From NCBI RefSeq assembly GCF_001922575.1, contig NZ_MRCI01000006.1:1-55678 (forward strand): 55,678 nt of DNA, in the 5' to 3' direction. The position numbers and the translations under genes are program-made. This document shows, piece after piece, positions 8,197 to 19,174 of this stretch. The stretch is from Neptunomonas phycophila. GTDB lineage: Bacteria > Pseudomonadota > Gammaproteobacteria > Pseudomonadales > Balneatricaceae. Numbering within the stretch: the first letter of the stretch is position 1; each line of letters begins with the position of its first letter. The notes under the pieces were generated by a model that did no database searches, had not been told where the DNA came from, and worked only from the letters and a program-made list of their open reading frames with translations.

Positions 8197-9048
8197 TCAC
8201 ACCGAAAAAGGATATTGGATAGGCTCATGATGCTGATAACCTTCCACTTCAAAATCATCCATTGTGACCCAAGTTTCAAGGTCTTCTAGAGATTTTATAT
8301 CCGGATTAATGTGTAACTTCGGTGGATCAAACGGTTCACGTTGGAGCTGTACATCGCGCATCAGTTCAACTTGATCTTCGTAAATATGTGCATTCACAAT
8401 ATTGTGATAAGCCAAACCCGCTTTATGGCCGGTAATTTGCGCGATTAATGCTAATAGCGTGAATACTTGAATTTGATTAAACACCAAACCCAATGGCACA
8501 TCACAACTGCGCTGATAGGAAGTTAAATGCAACGTATCATTTAATAAAGAGAAAGTGTGGGTATGCATACAAGGTCGCAAGCAGCCCATATGGAACTCAC
8601 CCGGATTATAAAACGTCAGGATTTCCCCACGGTCATCTATACCTTGGCTTAGGTTATCAATCAGCTTTTTGAGCTGATCAATATGTCCACCATCAGGCTT
8701 AGACCAACGACGTCCCTGTACTCCGTAAACACGCCCCATATCGTCATCCCCTGTTCGATACGGATTGTTCAGCCATGCCTCATTAAGGTTTGCATTGGCA
8801 TCCCATGTTTTAGTACCTAACAGACGGAAATCTGCTGCACTGTCATATCCACGCAAGTAACCAATTAGCTCTGCAATGGCTGATTTCCAAAACGTTTTAC
8901 GGGTGGTCACCATAGGAAACTGGTTTTGGCCCACATCGTACGTCATGTTTGCATTGATCACGGTAAGACAACGCTTACCGGTCCGCTTATTTTCGATCCA
9001 CTCGCCCTGATCAATTAACCGCTGACAAAGTGCTAAATATTGTTTCAT
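8197..9048 (-). CDS. thyA: Thymidylate synthase
   Basis: Converts dUMP and methylene-tetrahydrofolate to dTMP and dihydrofolate. At 283 residues it belongs to the longer class seen for example in Vibrio, with the active-site Cys160 in the context [10 protein letters not shown], the dUMP phosphate-binding [10 protein letters not shown] and the [10 protein letters not shown] asparagine. The C-terminal [10 protein letters not shown] closes the active site. It follows lgt after 17 bases on the same strand, the usual lgt-thyA order. The DHFR that recycles its product is encoded at 2807-3313. Confidence 0.97.
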   Translation of the reverse strand: MKQYLALCQRLIDQGEWIENKRTGKRCLTVINANMTYDVGQNQFPMVTTRKTFWKSAIAELIGYLRGYDSAADFRLLGTKTWDANANLNEAWLNNPYRTGDDDMGRVYGVQGRRWSKPDGGHIDQLKKLIDNLSQGIDDRGEILTFYNPGEFHMGCLRPCMHTHTFSLLNDTLHLTSYQRSCDVPLGLVFNQIQVFTLLALIAQITGHKAGLAYHNIVNAHIYEDQVELMRDVQLQREPFDPPKLHINPDIKSLEDLETWVTMDDFEVEGYQHHEPIQYPFSV

Positions 9049-9065
9049 ATCGATGTCCGAACTGA

Positions 9066-9869
9066 CTACGCCTGCTTAGGCTCAGTGTATACATTACGTT
9101 GGTATGCCCAAATGATAATAACGATACCAACCACAATCATTGGGAACGACAAAAGCTGCCCCTCTGTCAGCCAGCCAAATGCTAAATAGCCAATGTGCGC
9201 ATCAGGCTCGCGGAAGAGCTCGACAAAACTGCGGAATAAGCCATACAGCAATAAAAACAGACCTGATGCCGCTGCTCGCGGTTTAGGCTTACTGGTATAC
9301 CACCACAGCACCGCAAACATCACCAAGCCCTCTAAGGCTGCCTCATATAACTGAGAAGGATGGCGAGCTACATTATCGCCGGTGCGTGGGAAGATAACAG
9401 CCCAAGGTACATCAGCTGCGCGCCCCCATAACTCTCCGCCGATAAAGTTTCCGACACGCCCTGCACCTAAACCGATAGGCACCAGCGGAGCTACAAAATC
9501 ACCAATGTCAAAAAAGGTCTTATGATAACGACGCGCAAACAACGCCAACACCACCAGCACCCCTAACAAGCCTCCATGGAAAGACATGCCTCCTTCCCAT
9601 ACAGCAAACAACCACAGCGGATTTGCAAGAAATTGATCAAAGTTATAGAACAATACATAACCAAAGCGACCACCGATAACAACACCCAGCGCACCCCAAA
9701 AAATAAGGTCTGATATTTGCTCTTCTGTCCACCCAGAGCCCGGCTGCTTGGCGCGCCACGAGCCTAACCCCCACGCAGCAGCAAAACCAATCAGGTACAT
9801 CAAGCCATACCAGTGTATCTGTATAAATCCTAAATCCAGTGCAATAGGATCTATGTCATGCACCCACAT
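9066..9869 (-). CDS. lgt: Prolipoprotein diacylglyceryl transferase
   Basis: Inner-membrane enzyme that transfers diacylglycerol from phosphatidylglycerol to the lipobox cysteine of prolipoproteins. The 267-residue sequence has the expected seven hydrophobic segments and the family motifs [11 protein letters not shown] (66-76), FHGGLLGV (97-104, with the essential histidine) and [13 protein letters not shown] (138-150). RHPSQLYEA follows. Several candidate lipoproteins in this window (29217, 31768, 45141) would be its substrates. It lies between the TSUP gene and thyA, probably in one transcript. Confidence 0.97.
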   Translation of the reverse strand: MWVHDIDPIALDLGFIQIHWYGLMYLIGFAAAWGLGSWRAKQPGSGWTEEQISDLIFWGALGVVIGGRFGYVLFYNFDQFLANPLWLFAVWEGGMSFHGGLLGVLVVLALFARRYHKTFFDIGDFVAPLVPIGLGAGRVGNFIGGELWGRAADVPWAVIFPRTGDNVARHPSQLYEAALEGLVMFAVLWWYTSKPKPRAAASGLFLLLYGLFRSFVELFREPDAHIGYLAFGWLTEGQLLSFPMIVVGIVIIIWAYQRNVYTEPKQA

Positions 9870-9894
9870 AAAACGACATCCTTCTTCTTGCTGG

Positions 9895-10695
9895 TTACAG
9901 CAAATTAGCCAGTAAAAAGCGCATTGACACTATGAACAAAAACGCTGCGAATATTTTTTTCAGAAGATCACCCGGTAAGCTATGCGCCCACTTCGCTCCT
10001 AATTTAGCAAACAAGGAGCTACTAATGACAATCCCAGCAAAAGCCGGCAAATAAATATAGCCTAAGCTATAAGGTGCTACATTTTCATGATTCCACCCCG
10101 TGTAAATGTTAGTAACAGCGCCCATAACCGCGATGGGCAAACCGCACGCTGCTGACGTTGCAACGGCTTGTTGCATGGAGATTTTTTTCCAAGTAAGGAA
10201 GGGTACGGTAAGAGTGCCCCCGCCAATCCCAAAGATCGCGGCTCCCCAACCAATAAAACCACCCGCCCCTGCCAACGTTGGAGTAGTGAGCTCTGAATCT
10301 CGGCCTTTGGGGGTAAAACCAAAGGCCATTTGGCAAGCCACCAAGAAAGCAAAAACACCAATAATAATCTGCAAATGAGGCCCGCTCAGCAAATCCGCGG
10401 TAAAGGCGCCGAGTACCGCACCAATCGCAATCCCAACCCCCAACGGCTTGAACAAATCCCAGCGCACCGCTCCTCGGCTATGATGAGCCTTAATAGAACT
10501 CACCGAGGTAAAAATAATTGTCGCTAACGACGTCGCCACCGCCGCATGCGTCAATACGTCTGCAGACATACCCTGCGCGCTAAAACTAAACACCAACACA
10601 GGAACAATGAGTATCCCGCCGCCAATACCAAATAGACCCGCAACGATACCCGCCGCAGCCCCAAGCACTAAATACATCACTAAAGTTAAGAGCAT
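9895..10695 (-). CDS. TSUP (TauE/SafE) family permease
   Basis: A 266-residue membrane protein of the TauE/SafE family, whose members export sulfite, organosulfur compounds or related anions. Two homologous halves are visible, each starting with a glycine-rich GIGGG motif ([20 protein letters not shown] at 14-33 and [16 protein letters not shown] near residue 150), which is the hallmark of the family, with about eight hydrophobic segments. The gene sits directly upstream of lgt-thyA, as in Pseudomonas. The substrate cannot be deduced. Confidence 0.9.
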   Translation of the reverse strand: MLLTLVMYLVLGAAAGIVAGLFGIGGGILIVPVLVFSFSAQGMSADVLTHAAVATSLATIIFTSVSSIKAHHSRGAVRWDLFKPLGVGIAIGAVLGAFTADLLSGPHLQIIIGVFAFLVACQMAFGFTPKGRDSELTTPTLAGAGGFIGWGAAIFGIGGGTLTVPFLTWKKISMQQAVATSAACGLPIAVMGAVTNIYTGWNHENVAPYSLGYIYLPAFAGIVISSSLFAKLGAKWAHSLPGDLLKKIFAAFLFIVSMRFLLANLL

Positions 10696-10820
10696 TCACA
10701 TTTGTCCATACAGGCGTAAATAAGTGCCATTTTACATTAACTTGCTCCATACGCGATGCTCTGTGCGTATAAATGCCTCATGTAAAATGAATTGATAATA
10801 AAGAGAAAAATAAGCGAGCG

Positions 10821-13097
10821 TTATGCAGGCAAATCAGGCTGACTCAGTTGGCCAAGCCCCATTCGTCGAATGGCTTCCGTTAAGAAAGATTGAATTTTAT
10901 CAGCATCATCCATGCGCCGCACTTTATAGAATAACGTCCTTGCCTGTTCCAGCCGCACACCCCTAATGGCTGATTTAACTCGCGGCAGGTTCGTCGCGTT
11001 CATAGAGAGCACGTCATAGCCCATGGCCATCAATAACAAAGCACCCGCAGGTTCTGATGCCATTTCACCACAGATAGAGACTTGGATTGACTCTTTATGA
11101 GCTTCACGAGCAATATACTCTAAGGCTTTCAACACCGCCGGATGGTAGGACATATACAAACCGGCCACGCGCGGGTTGTTGCGATCAACGGCAAGCAAGT
11201 ACTGAGCTAAGTCATTTGAACCAACAGAGATAAAATCCACACGTTTAGCAAACAATCGCACCTGATATACCGCTGCCGGAACTTCAATCATCACGCCAAC
11301 TGGCGGACGCTTAATATCGTGCCCATCTTCTTGAAGCTCGCGAACAGCACGATCGAGCAACCGGTTAGACTCATCTACCTCGTACACACTCGTTACCATT
11401 GGCAACATGATACGCAAGTTATCCAAGCCCTCGCTGGCACGCAACATAGCGCGGATCTGAACAAGAAATATCTCCGGATGATCTAAGGTTACTCGGATAC
11501 CTCGCCACCCTAAGAATGGGTTTTCCTCTTTAATTGGGAAGTACGGTAGCGACTTATCACCGCCAATATCTAACGTGCGCATCGTTACTGGGTGCGGAGC
11601 AAACGCTTCGAGTTGTTTGCGATAAATTTGAGTCTGTTCCATTTCACTAGGGAAGAAGTCACGCACCATGAAAGGAATTTCTGTTCGGTACAAACCGATC
11701 CCCTCTGCACCGCGCTCCAATGCTCTGGAAACATCGGCCGTCAACCCCGTGTTAACCCACAAGGGCATACGATGGCCATCTTTCGTAATGGCAGGTAGAT
11801 CTCTTAAGGTTGCTAACTCGGCGGTGACCTCTGCTTGTTCTCGATGGATCTCACGGTAGATCCCCAGCAATTCTTCAGAAGGCTCTACGTACAAGCGCCC
11901 TGAGTAGCCATCCACAATCACGAGACGGCCATCTAAACGACGAAATGGCAGGTCGACGATTCCCATCACTGTTGGTATACCCATCGAGCGCGCTAAAATA
12001 GCCGCATGCGAATTGCCAGAGCCATGTACCGAAACAAGCCCGGCAAGCTTGTCGGTTGAAACTTCCCCTAATATGGTAGGCGAAAGCTCTTCCGCCACTA
12101 ATATAGCGTTTTCTGGCAGCTCTATATCGCCAGGGTTACTAGCCTCTTGCAAGTAAGTGAGCACTCGCCTACCAAGATCCCGCACATCGGTTGCACGCTC
12201 GCGGAGGTAAGGGTCTTCCATCACAGCAAATTGCGCTGCATTCGTATTAATCACCTGACTCAATGCCCCTTGAGCCCAATTCCCTAAGCGGATAACCGTC
12301 ACCACTTCGCCAGCAATCGCTGAGTCATCTAGCATGCGAAGGTACACATCAAACAGCGCCTTTTCGTCATGGCGTAACTTTTCCGCTAACCGTTCACTGA
12401 CACCGCGAATATCATTACGTACACGCTCCAATGCGTTATAGAAAATCTGAATTTCTGCATCTATATCGGTAACCGTCTTATCGGGAACCGCATCAAGGTT
12501 AGCTAAAGATGCCATAACAACGACAGGACCAATAGCGACTCCCGCGCCGGCTGCTACACCGTCAAAGCGTCGATCAGCCATGCGTGTGGGTGCTCTTTCA
12601 CGCTGATCCGCACTGCCGGTTGCATCAGCTACTGAGATGAGGCCTGCTAACTGAGCAGATACCGTCACCATGAAGGCTTCTTCGGATTCATCATAGCGAC
12701 GCGTCGCTTGCTGCTGAACGACCAAGACCCCCAGCACGCGCCGCTGATGAATAATAGGGACACCTAAAAACGCGTGGTAACGTTCTTCACCTGTTTCGGG
12801 TAAATAACAGTAAGCCGCATGAGTCTCCGCATCCTCAAGATTAATAGGCTCTGCCCTACGCGCGACTAAACCTACAATCCCCTCAGATGAAGACAAGGAA
12901 GCACGCCCAATCGCATCAACATTAAGCCCTTGGGATGCTCGCAACACATATCGTTGTGTGGGGTGATCAAACAGATACACAGAACAAACATCTGTGTGTA
13001 AACCTCGCTGAATACTACGTACAATCATATCAAGCGCAGTCTCCACATTTTGTGCAGAACTCACTTCCTGTACGATTTTACGCAGTAATTCCAGCAT
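10821..13097 (-). CDS. ptsP: PEP-protein phosphotransferase of the nitrogen PTS (EI-Ntr)
   Basis: First enzyme of the regulatory nitrogen phosphotransferase chain; it autophosphorylates with PEP and passes the phosphate to NPr. The 758-residue protein has an N-terminal GAF domain (about 1-160) that senses nitrogen status, the PEP-utilising N-terminal domain (about 180-310), the swivelling domain with the active histidine in GSGNSHAAILARSMGIPTVMG (His364) and a C-terminal TIM barrel with GIGLYRTEIPFM and the EVPAAV segment. It follows rppH after 38 bases, the conserved rppH-ptsP operon. The partners NPr and EIIA-Ntr are not in this window. Confidence 0.97.
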   Translation of the reverse strand: MLELLRKIVQEVSSAQNVETALDMIVRSIQRGLHTDVCSVYLFDHPTQRYVLRASQGLNVDAIGRASLSSSEGIVGLVARRAEPINLEDAETHAAYCYLPETGEERYHAFLGVPIIHQRRVLGVLVVQQQATRRYDESEEAFMVTVSAQLAGLISVADATGSADQRERAPTRMADRRFDGVAAGAGVAIGPVVVMASLANLDAVPDKTVTDIDAEIQIFYNALERVRNDIRGVSERLAEKLRHDEKALFDVYLRMLDDSAIAGEVVTVIRLGNWAQGALSQVINTNAAQFAVMEDPYLRERATDVRDLGRRVLTYLQEASNPGDIELPENAILVAEELSPTILGEVSTDKLAGLVSVHGSGNSHAAILARSMGIPTVMGIVDLPFRRLDGRLVIVDGYSGRLYVEPSEELLGIYREIHREQAEVTAELATLRDLPAITKDGHRMPLWVNTGLTADVSRALERGAEGIGLYRTEIPFMVRDFFPSEMEQTQIYRKQLEAFAPHPVTMRTLDIGGDKSLPYFPIKEENPFLGWRGIRVTLDHPEIFLVQIRAMLRASEGLDNLRIMLPMVTSVYEVDESNRLLDRAVRELQEDGHDIKRPPVGVMIEVPAAVYQVRLFAKRVDFISVGSNDLAQYLLAVDRNNPRVAGLYMSYHPAVLKALEYIAREAHKESIQVSICGEMASEPAGALLLMAMGYDVLSMNATNLPRVKSAIRGVRLEQARTLFYKVRRMDDADKIQSFLTEAIRRMGLGQLSQPDLPA

Positions 13098-13135
13098 TGC
13101 TGCTCCTTAATTTAAACGAATTTCGATCCTATCAA

Positions 13136-13645
13136 CTACACTTCTCTCGACTCTAACGTACACAGCCTTGATAGTTTAGGCGATAATTCTTTCATCGCCT
13201 TACGGTAGACTTCTCTTTTAAATGAAACAACCTGCCCCAGAGGGTACCAATAACTAACCCAGCGCCATCCATCAAACTCCGGAGAGTCTGTTTCATCAAT
13301 TATCACAGCATCATCTTGGCTTAACATACGAAGCAAGTACCATTTTTGCTTCTGTCCCACACAAATAGGGTGGGAGTGTTTCCGGATCATGCGCTTAGGC
13401 AACCGGTAACGTAACCAGCCACGCGTAACAGCCACAATTTCTACATCGTTAGCTGTGAGGCCTATCTCCTCTTTTAGTTCGCGGAACATTGCCTGTTCCG
13501 GGGTTTCATCGTCATTAATGCCACCCTGCGGAAACTGCCAGGCATCCTGTCCGATTCGTCGCGCCCAAAGCACCTGACCCAGAGAGTTAGCCAGAATGAT
13601 ACCTACATTCGGTCTGAACCCATCTGAATCTATCACAATAGTCAT
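13136..13645 (-). CDS. rppH: RNA pyrophosphohydrolase
   Basis: Removes pyrophosphate from the 5' triphosphate end of RNAs, opening them to RNase E decay. The 169-residue Nudix protein has the complete Nudix box at 41-63 ([20 protein letters not shown] plus IGL), the N-terminal [10 protein letters not shown] and the [13 protein letters not shown] helix of the family. It heads the operon with ptsP and is divergent from the HAD gene at 13786. Confidence 0.97.
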   Translation of the reverse strand: MTIVIDSDGFRPNVGIILANSLGQVLWARRIGQDAWQFPQGGINDDETPEQAMFRELKEEIGLTANDVEIVAVTRGWLRYRLPKRMIRKHSHPICVGQKQKWYLLRMLSQDDAVIIDETDSPEFDGWRWVSYWYPLGQVVSFKREVYRKAMKELSPKLSRLCTLESREV

Positions 13646-13785
13646 CCTAGAAAATTATTACCTTATTGTTCCACACTTCCATCAATCCGCAAATAGCTTG
13701 CCAACTTGTTATCACTAATGGGTAGAATAGGCGCTCTTGTTTAGCACTACATGGCATCAACTATTCTTAACGAGGAGCACACAAG

Positions 13786-14442
13786 GTGAGCTTGGCTATT
13801 TTTGATTTGGATAACACGCTATTACATGGCGATAGCGATCACGCATGGGGGGAATTCCTATGTGAGAAAGGCATTGTCGATAGTGAGCTATATCGCCAAG
13901 CGAACGACACGTTTTATCATCAGTATGTTGCTGGCACACTCAACATTTATGAGTTTTTAGAGTTCGCTCTTAAGCCGCTAAAAGAGCTACCACGGGATCA
14001 ACTCAACCAACTGCATGAACAGTTTATGCGCGAAAAAGTTGAGCCAATGATTACTGAAAAAGCCGAAGCGCTGCTCAAACAGCACCGCGATAAAGGCGAC
14101 TTTTTATTGATTATTACGGCAACCAACAAATTTGTGACAGGCCCTATTGCTGCACGCTTGGGTGTTGATGACATCATGGCCACAGACCCTGAAGAAATAA
14201 ACGGGCAGTACACAGGCAAAGTGGCTGGCACTCCTTGTTTTCAAGGCGGTAAAGTAGAACGCTTAAACGAATGGCTTTCAACGCATGAGCACTCGCTGGC
14301 CGGAAGCTCGTTTTACAGTGATTCGCGTAACGACTTACCTTTACTGGAGGTAGTAGAGAATCCGGTAGCGGTCGATGCCGATGAAACATTAACGCAGATT
14401 GCTACCGAACGCGGCTGGCCGATAATAAGCTTGCGAGATTAA
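13786..14442 (+). CDS. HAD-IB family phosphatase (SerB-like)
   Basis: A 218-residue haloacid dehalogenase-type phosphatase. Motif I FDLDNTLL (6-13) holds the nucleophile and acid Asp residues, motif II is the Thr in IITATN, and motif III/IV is SFYSDSRNDLPLL with the Mg-binding aspartates. A four-helix cap follows motif I as in phosphoserine phosphatase relatives; the substrate is uncertain (histidinol phosphate or a phosphoserine-like compound in relatives). The start is a GTG; GAGGAG eight bases upstream supports it. The gene is divergent from rppH, an arrangement also found in Pseudomonas. Confidence 0.88.
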   Translation: MSLAIFDLDNTLLHGDSDHAWGEFLCEKGIVDSELYRQANDTFYHQYVAGTLNIYEFLEFALKPLKELPRDQLNQLHEQFMREKVEPMITEKAEALLKQHRDKGDFLLIITATNKFVTGPIAARLGVDDIMATDPEEINGQYTGKVAGTPCFQGGKVERLNEWLSTHEHSLAGSSFYSDSRNDLPLLEVVENPVAVDADETLTQIATERGWPIISLRD

Positions 14443-14469
14443 GGCCTTCAGCCAAGGGAATGAGCCAAA

Positions 14470-14502
14470 CCGATAAACCCCGTCGCCAGACGGATTTATC
14501 GG
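14470..14502. terminator. Hairpin between the HAD and reductase genes
   Basis: CCGATAAA-CC-CCGTC (14470-14484) pairs with GACGG-A-TTTATCGG (14489-14502) around a four-base loop with one small internal bulge. It lies between convergent genes. There is no clean U-tract next to it, so its terminator role is inferred. Confidence 0.55.
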
Positions 14503-14514
14503 CTGGCCGATGAA

Positions 14515-15576
14515 TTATTTTTTGGGTCTAGGTGCGTAGGCAAATACATCTGAGTGCATATTTTTCTCGTCCAGCCCTTTTAGCTCACATGCATCTAGCA
14601 AGGCATAAACCATCGCCGGTGATCCACTGGTATAGACAATTGCGTTCTTAAGGGTATCAAAGTCTTGGCTAATAGCATCCGGCAGTAAGTCCGTACGCCC
14701 TGTCCAACCGCATTGGTCACCAGGCTCACTTACCACTGGGTGATATACCACATTGCTATGAGTGACAACCCATTCTAGTGGCAGCTCAGGCATGTACAAA
14801 TCGGCTGCTATCCTCGCTCCCCAGTAAAAATGAATAGGGTTTTGCACTCCTTGCGCTAATAAATGCTCGATGATGCTTTTCATTTGCGAGAAGCCAGTAC
14901 TGGCCGCCGCTAAAATGATCGGTGTTTCTCCGTCCATAGTGGCCGCGTTAACGAAGCAGTCCCCTTTAGGAATTTCTACATCAATCGTTTTCTCGGTTTG
15001 CAGCGTAGTGACGATTGCTTTTGAAAACTCGCTTGCATCGCGTATATGCAGCTCTAGCAAACGGCCGGCTTCGGGCGCGCTGCCAATAGAAAAAGCGGCT
15101 TTTCGCTCATCCGGCATCACAATTTCAAGGTATTGGCCGGCGAAATACTCTACCGCCTGCGATGCGGTAGGTGGCATACGTAAGGTGACTTTATAAACGT
15201 CGTAATTCAGGCCTTCAACCTGAACGATATCACATGTAAGGCGTTTCACTATTTGTTCTCCAGGGCGTTTTAACCCTTTGATATGTACCCATAGATCACT
15301 TAACGGGGTGGATGTACACGCTAACCCCATAACCACTGGCTGTTGATGATCCTGCATTTCATTATCCTGGTGAAGTCGTTTTTCAGGATAACGCTGTTGC
15401 ACACTTCCTTTAAGCAAAGTGAACTCACAAATTTCGCAGACGCCATTCCGACAACTGCGAGGCATTCTATAGCCATGCGACTCTAGGGTTTCTAAAATGG
15501 TATCACCCGGCTCAACAACCAAGGCTTGCGCATGGTCATTAAGCCGAATCGTCAACGGAACTGGCTGACCGGCCAT
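14515..15576 (-). CDS. 2Fe-2S ferredoxin-flavin reductase fusion
   Basis: A 353-residue electron-transfer protein. The N-terminal plant-type ferredoxin domain carries Cys42, Cys47, Cys50 and Cys87 (CRNGVCEIC and GLACTS). It is followed by an FAD-binding barrel (FAGQYLEIVMP, AAFSIGSAP) and an NAD(P)-binding domain (IILAAASTGFSQMKSIIEHL, YTSGSPAMVYALLDACEL). Related genes are called CDP-6-deoxy-glucoseen reductase or Fre-like and stand next to ubiD in Pseudomonas. Only one base separates it from ubiD, so it is cotranscribed. One possibility is supplying reduced flavin for the prenyl-FMN used by UbiD; that is inference. Confidence 0.85.
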   Translation of the reverse strand: MAGQPVPLTIRLNDHAQALVVEPGDTILETLESHGYRMPRSCRNGVCEICEFTLLKGSVQQRYPEKRLHQDNEMQDHQQPVVMGLACTSTPLSDLWVHIKGLKRPGEQIVKRLTCDIVQVEGLNYDVYKVTLRMPPTASQAVEYFAGQYLEIVMPDERKAAFSIGSAPEAGRLLELHIRDASEFSKAIVTTLQTEKTIDVEIPKGDCFVNAATMDGETPIILAAASTGFSQMKSIIEHLLAQGVQNPIHFYWGARIAADLYMPELPLEWVVTHSNVVYHPVVSEPGDQCGWTGRTDLLPDAISQDFDTLKNAIVYTSGSPAMVYALLDACELKGLDEKNMHSDVFAYAPRPKK

Positions 15577-15577
15577 G

Positions 15578-17053
15578 TTACAGGATACCTAAACTATCCC
15601 AAATATCATCAACATGCTGTTTGACCGCTTCATCCATTTTGATTGGTTCCCCCCACTCTCGTGTAGTTTCACCCGGCCATTTATTGGTCGCATCCATCCC
15701 CATTTTAGAGCCTAAGCCTGATACGGGCGAGGCAAAGTCTAAGTAGTCAATGGGGGTGTTATCAATCAACAAGGTATCTCGCGAGGGATCCATACGCGTT
15801 GTAATCGCCCAAATGACATCATTCCAATCACGGGCATTAACATCGTCATCACACACAATAACAAACTTGGTGTACATAAACTGTCGCAAAAACGACCAAA
15901 CCCCCATCATCACGCGCTTAGCATGCCCGGGGTATTGTTTCTTCATTGTCACAACCGCCATACGATAGGAACAACCTTCCGGCGGCAAATAAAAATCGAC
16001 AATCTCTGGAAATTGTTTTTGAAGAATAGGCACAAACACTTCATTGAGTGCCACACCTAATATAGCAGGCTCATCTGGGGGGCGGCCGGTATAAGTACTG
16101 TGATAGATAGGGTTAGGGCGATGTGTAATACGCTCAACCGTAAACACGGGAAACTGATCAACTTCGTTGTAGTAGCCAGTATGATCCCCAAACGGCCCTT
16201 CATCTGCCATTTCATCAGGGTAAATATAGCCTTCCAAAATAAACTCAGCACTGGCCGGCACTTGCAAGTCACTTCCAATACAGGTGGTCAATTCCGTTTT
16301 TCCACCACGCAATAAACCCGCAAACGCATACTCAGATAAGGTATCCGGCACAGGCGTTACCGCACCGAGAATTGTTGCCGGATCAGCCCCTAGCGCAACA
16401 GCAACCGGGAAAGGCTCGCCTGGGTGCTTTTCTTTCCACTCTCTAAAATCGAGCGCCCCCCCGCGATGAGCCAGCCAACGCATGATCAGCTTGTTCTTGC
16501 CAATCAGCTGTTGGCGATAAATACCTAAGTTTTGGCGTGTCTTATTAGGGCCGCGAGTAATGACTAATGGCCAAGTAACCAACGGGCCCGCGTCGCCGGG
16601 CCAACAGGTTTGAATAGGAATAGTCCCTAAATCGACATCATCCCCTTCTATAACATGGCTTTGGCAAGGTGCATTCTTAATCACCTTAGGCCCCATATTC
16701 ATTACTTGTTTGTATAAAGGGAGCTTATCCCAAGCATCGCGCATACCTTTTGGCGGCTCGGGCTCTTTTAGCATAGCGAGCAGCTTACCAACTTCTCGCA
16801 AAGCCGTGACACTACTCTCGCCCATACCTAGAGCTACTCGTTCGGGCGTTCCAAACAAATTAGCCAGTACGGGGTAATCATAACCCTTAGGGTTTTCAAA
16901 CAAGAGAGCCGGACCTTCAGCACGGAGTGTGCGGTCGCAAATCTCAGTCATTTCTAGATTAGGGTCGATCTCTTGTGAGATACGCTTAAGCTCGCCACGT
17001 TCTTCGAGTACCGCAATAAAATCACGAAGATCTTTATATTTCAGCGTCGACAT
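15578..17053 (-). CDS. ubiD: 4-hydroxy-3-polyprenylbenzoate decarboxylase
   Basis: Decarboxylates 4-hydroxy-3-polyprenylbenzoate in ubiquinone synthesis using prenylated FMN made by UbiX. The 491-residue protein is of full family length. It shows [21 protein letters not shown] at the N-terminus, the [18 protein letters not shown] segment, the EFILEGYI strand and [10 protein letters not shown] with the catalytic acid in the E-(x)-F-G-D context. It precedes the reductase gene at 14515 and follows rho. Confidence 0.96.
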   Translation of the reverse strand: MSTLKYKDLRDFIAVLEERGELKRISQEIDPNLEMTEICDRTLRAEGPALLFENPKGYDYPVLANLFGTPERVALGMGESSVTALREVGKLLAMLKEPEPPKGMRDAWDKLPLYKQVMNMGPKVIKNAPCQSHVIEGDDVDLGTIPIQTCWPGDAGPLVTWPLVITRGPNKTRQNLGIYRQQLIGKNKLIMRWLAHRGGALDFREWKEKHPGEPFPVAVALGADPATILGAVTPVPDTLSEYAFAGLLRGGKTELTTCIGSDLQVPASAEFILEGYIYPDEMADEGPFGDHTGYYNEVDQFPVFTVERITHRPNPIYHSTYTGRPPDEPAILGVALNEVFVPILQKQFPEIVDFYLPPEGCSYRMAVVTMKKQYPGHAKRVMMGVWSFLRQFMYTKFVIVCDDDVNARDWNDVIWAITTRMDPSRDTLLIDNTPIDYLDFASPVSGLGSKMGMDATNKWPGETTREWGEPIKMDEAVKQHVDDIWDSLGIL

Positions 17054-17108
17054 CGTTATCCTTATAAATTGGCAACTGTCAGGAATACTAGCGAGGTAGA
17101 CAACCGCG

Positions 17109-17137
17109 CTCGTTCATCGACTCTATGTACGAACGAG
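17109..17137. repeat. Inverted repeat upstream of ubiD
   Basis: CTCGTTC (17109-17115) and GAACGAG (17131-17137) form a 7-bp stem with a 15-base loop in the short space between the rho terminator and ubiD. It could be an operator-like site or an mRNA leader hairpin for ubiD; nothing more can be said. Confidence 0.4.
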
Positions 17138-17162
17138 TCGCTCCTACCGTGCAAAAAAACTA

Positions 17163-17193
17163 AAAAAAAGGGCAAGCCTCAGCTCACCCTTTT
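17163..17193 (-). terminator. Intrinsic terminator of rho
   Basis: On the minus strand AAAAGGG and CCCTTTT (17193-17187 and 17172-17166) form the base of a hairpin with a second short AGC/GCT pairing inside, followed by an eight-T run. It starts 16 bases after the rho stop codon. Confidence 0.75.
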
Positions 17194-17208
17194 CATATTA
17201 CACGACCT

Positions 17209-18468
17209 TTACTTTCGCTTCATGGAAAGGAAAAACTCGTCGTTTGTCTTAAAGTCTTTTAGCTTGTCGATCACGAACTCAGTTGCTGCTGAATCGTCCA
17301 TAGAATCGAGCAACTTACGCAGAATCCACATACGCTGTAATTCGTCTTCGCTAGTTAGCAAGTCTTCACGGCGCGTGCCGGAACGACGAATATTGATAGC
17401 AGGGAACACACGGCGCTCTGCGATTTTACGATCCAAATGAACTTCTGAGTTACCCGTACCTTTAAATTCTTCAAAGATAACTTCGTCCATTTTAGAGCCG
17501 GTATCAACCAATGCCGTTGCAATAATGGTTAAGCTACCGCCTTCTTCGATGTTACGTGCCGCACCGAAGAAACGCTTAGGACGCTCCAAAGCATGCGCAT
17601 CAACACCACCGGTTAGTACTTTACCGGATGACGGAATAACCGTGTTATAAGCACGAGCTAAACGCGTAATGGAGTCAAGCAGGATAACAACATCCTTTTT
17701 GTGCTCAGTTAAACGTTTCGCTTTTTCGATAACCATTTCGGCTACCTGTACGTGACGTGCTGGTGGCTCATCAAATGTAGAAGCGACCACTTCACCGCGA
17801 ACGGTACGCTGCATGTCAGTAACTTCCTCAGGTCGCTCATCGATCAACAACACGATCATATGGCATTCTGGGTTGTTACGCGTAATGCTATTCGCGATGT
17901 TTTGCAGCATTAAGGTTTTACCCGCTTTGGGCGGAGATACGATCAGCGCACGCTGACCTTTACCCATCGGGGACACCAAATCCAATACACGAGCAGTAAT
18001 ATCTTCCGTACTGCCGTTACCTTGCTCCATGCGTAAGCGCTCTTGCGCAAACAACGGTGTCAGGTTTTCGAATAAGATTTTGTTTTTAGCGTTTTCCGGA
18101 CGGTCATAGTTAATTTCATTAACTTTGAGCAGTGCGAAATAGCGTTCGCTATCTTTTGGTGGGCGAATTTTGCCCGCGATAGTATCGCCTGTACGCAAAT
18201 TGAAACGACGGATTTGACTAGGAGATACATAAATATCATCCGGCCCGGCTAAGTAAGATGAGTCTGCTGAACGCAGGAATCCAAAGCCGTCCTGAAGTAT
18301 CTCCAGAACACCATCACCATAAATATCTTCGCCACTTTTAGAGTGCTTTTTAAGAATTGCGAAAATAACATCTTGTTTTCTAGAACGAGCCAAGTTGTCG
18401 AGGCCCATTTCCTGAGCAATTTCTAGCAGCTCAGGTACGCTTTTTGTTTTTAATTGGGTAAGGTTCAT
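17209..18468 (-). CDS. rho: Transcription termination factor Rho
   Basis: Hexameric RNA-dependent ATPase that ends transcription at Rho sites. The length of 419 residues is exactly that of the E. coli protein. Seen are the N-terminal [20 protein letters not shown] helical domain, the cold-shock-like RNA-binding domain ([20 protein letters not shown]), Walker [10 protein letters not shown], Walker [17 protein letters not shown] with the Q-loop following, and the R-loop [11 protein letters not shown]. The leader between trxA and rho is about 150 bases; in many bacteria rho represses itself there, but no such signal was confirmed. Confidence 0.98.
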   Translation of the reverse strand: MNLTQLKTKSVPELLEIAQEMGLDNLARSRKQDVIFAILKKHSKSGEDIYGDGVLEILQDGFGFLRSADSSYLAGPDDIYVSPSQIRRFNLRTGDTIAGKIRPPKDSERYFALLKVNEINYDRPENAKNKILFENLTPLFAQERLRMEQGNGSTEDITARVLDLVSPMGKGQRALIVSPPKAGKTLMLQNIANSITRNNPECHMIVLLIDERPEEVTDMQRTVRGEVVASTFDEPPARHVQVAEMVIEKAKRLTEHKKDVVILLDSITRLARAYNTVIPSSGKVLTGGVDAHALERPKRFFGAARNIEEGGSLTIIATALVDTGSKMDEVIFEEFKGTGNSEVHLDRKIAERRVFPAINIRRSGTRREDLLTSEDELQRMWILRKLLDSMDDSAATEFVIDKLKDFKTNDEFFLSMKRK

Positions 18469-18616
18469 ATGCTTGTGATGAATTGCCAGAGTCGGCTGAT
18501 ATTGAAGGAAAAATAAGAGGAAAACTTACAGAATCAAGTGTGAAGAAAGACGCAATTAATGAAGCGGTCACGCTTGACGTTTTTAAATATAGAAGGTTGC
18601 ACCACCGGTGTCTAGT

Positions 18617-18660
18617 AAAAAGGAGAATAAAATCGCTAAAAGACGATAATTTTCTCCTTT
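18617..18660 (-). terminator. Intrinsic terminator of trxA
   Basis: Minus-strand AAAGGAGAA (18660-18652) pairs with TTCTCCTTT (18627-18619), with additional CG pairing near the loop, and ends in a T-run. It begins 14 bases after the trxA stop codon. Confidence 0.72.
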
Positions 18661-18673
18661 CTTCGCCAATCAG

Positions 18674-19000
18674 CTACAGATTCGCGTCAACAAAAGCAGC
18701 TAATTGTGATTTTGACAAGGCGCCAACCTTAGTTGCTTCAACGTTTCCGCCTTTAAACAACATCAGTGTTGGAATACCACGAATGCCAAATTTAGGTGGC
18801 GTGTCGCTGTTTTCATCAATATTGAGTTTGCAGATCTTTAGACGACCATCGTACTCTTTGGCAATCTCTTCCAGTACTGGCGCTATCATTTTGCATGGAC
18901 CACACCATTCAGCCCAGTAATCAACCAGAACGGGAACTTCTGCTTTTAATACATCATCATCAAAAGACGCATCAGTAACATTTACGATATTTTCGCTCAT
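18674..19000 (-). CDS. trxA: Thioredoxin 1
   Basis: General cytoplasmic disulfide reductase. The 108-residue protein has the active site WCGPC (Cys33, Cys36) in [19 protein letters not shown] and the cis-proline context [14 protein letters not shown]. The start at 19000 (MSENIVNV) is the family start with a GAGAGAGG ribosome site; seven more in-frame codons upstream are not conserved. It is divergent from ppx and upstream of rho, the order known in Pseudomonas. Confidence 0.97.
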   Translation of the reverse strand: MSENIVNVTDASFDDDVLKAEVPVLVDYWAEWCGPCKMIAPVLEEIAKEYDGRLKICKLNIDENSDTPPKFGIRGIPTLMLFKGGNVEATKVGALSKSQLAAFVDANL

Positions 19001-19174
19001 CGAACCTCTCTCCAAACGCACCTGAGTTTCGTGCTTTATCTTCTTTGGGTATCGATAATACCACCGCTACCAAAAAAAAGTGAACCTATTAAAGGAATGT
19101 TGTTATCGACTGATTCTGTAACAGTGTTCTGGTAATCTAAATAAAAATAGCTTTTTGAGTAGAAGACCCATTGC

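Noticed and set aside
8197..9048. ThyA active-site context RPCMHTH seemed unusual against the common PPCH form
   Set aside because: The 283-residue class found in Vibrio and relatives has this context, so it is normal.
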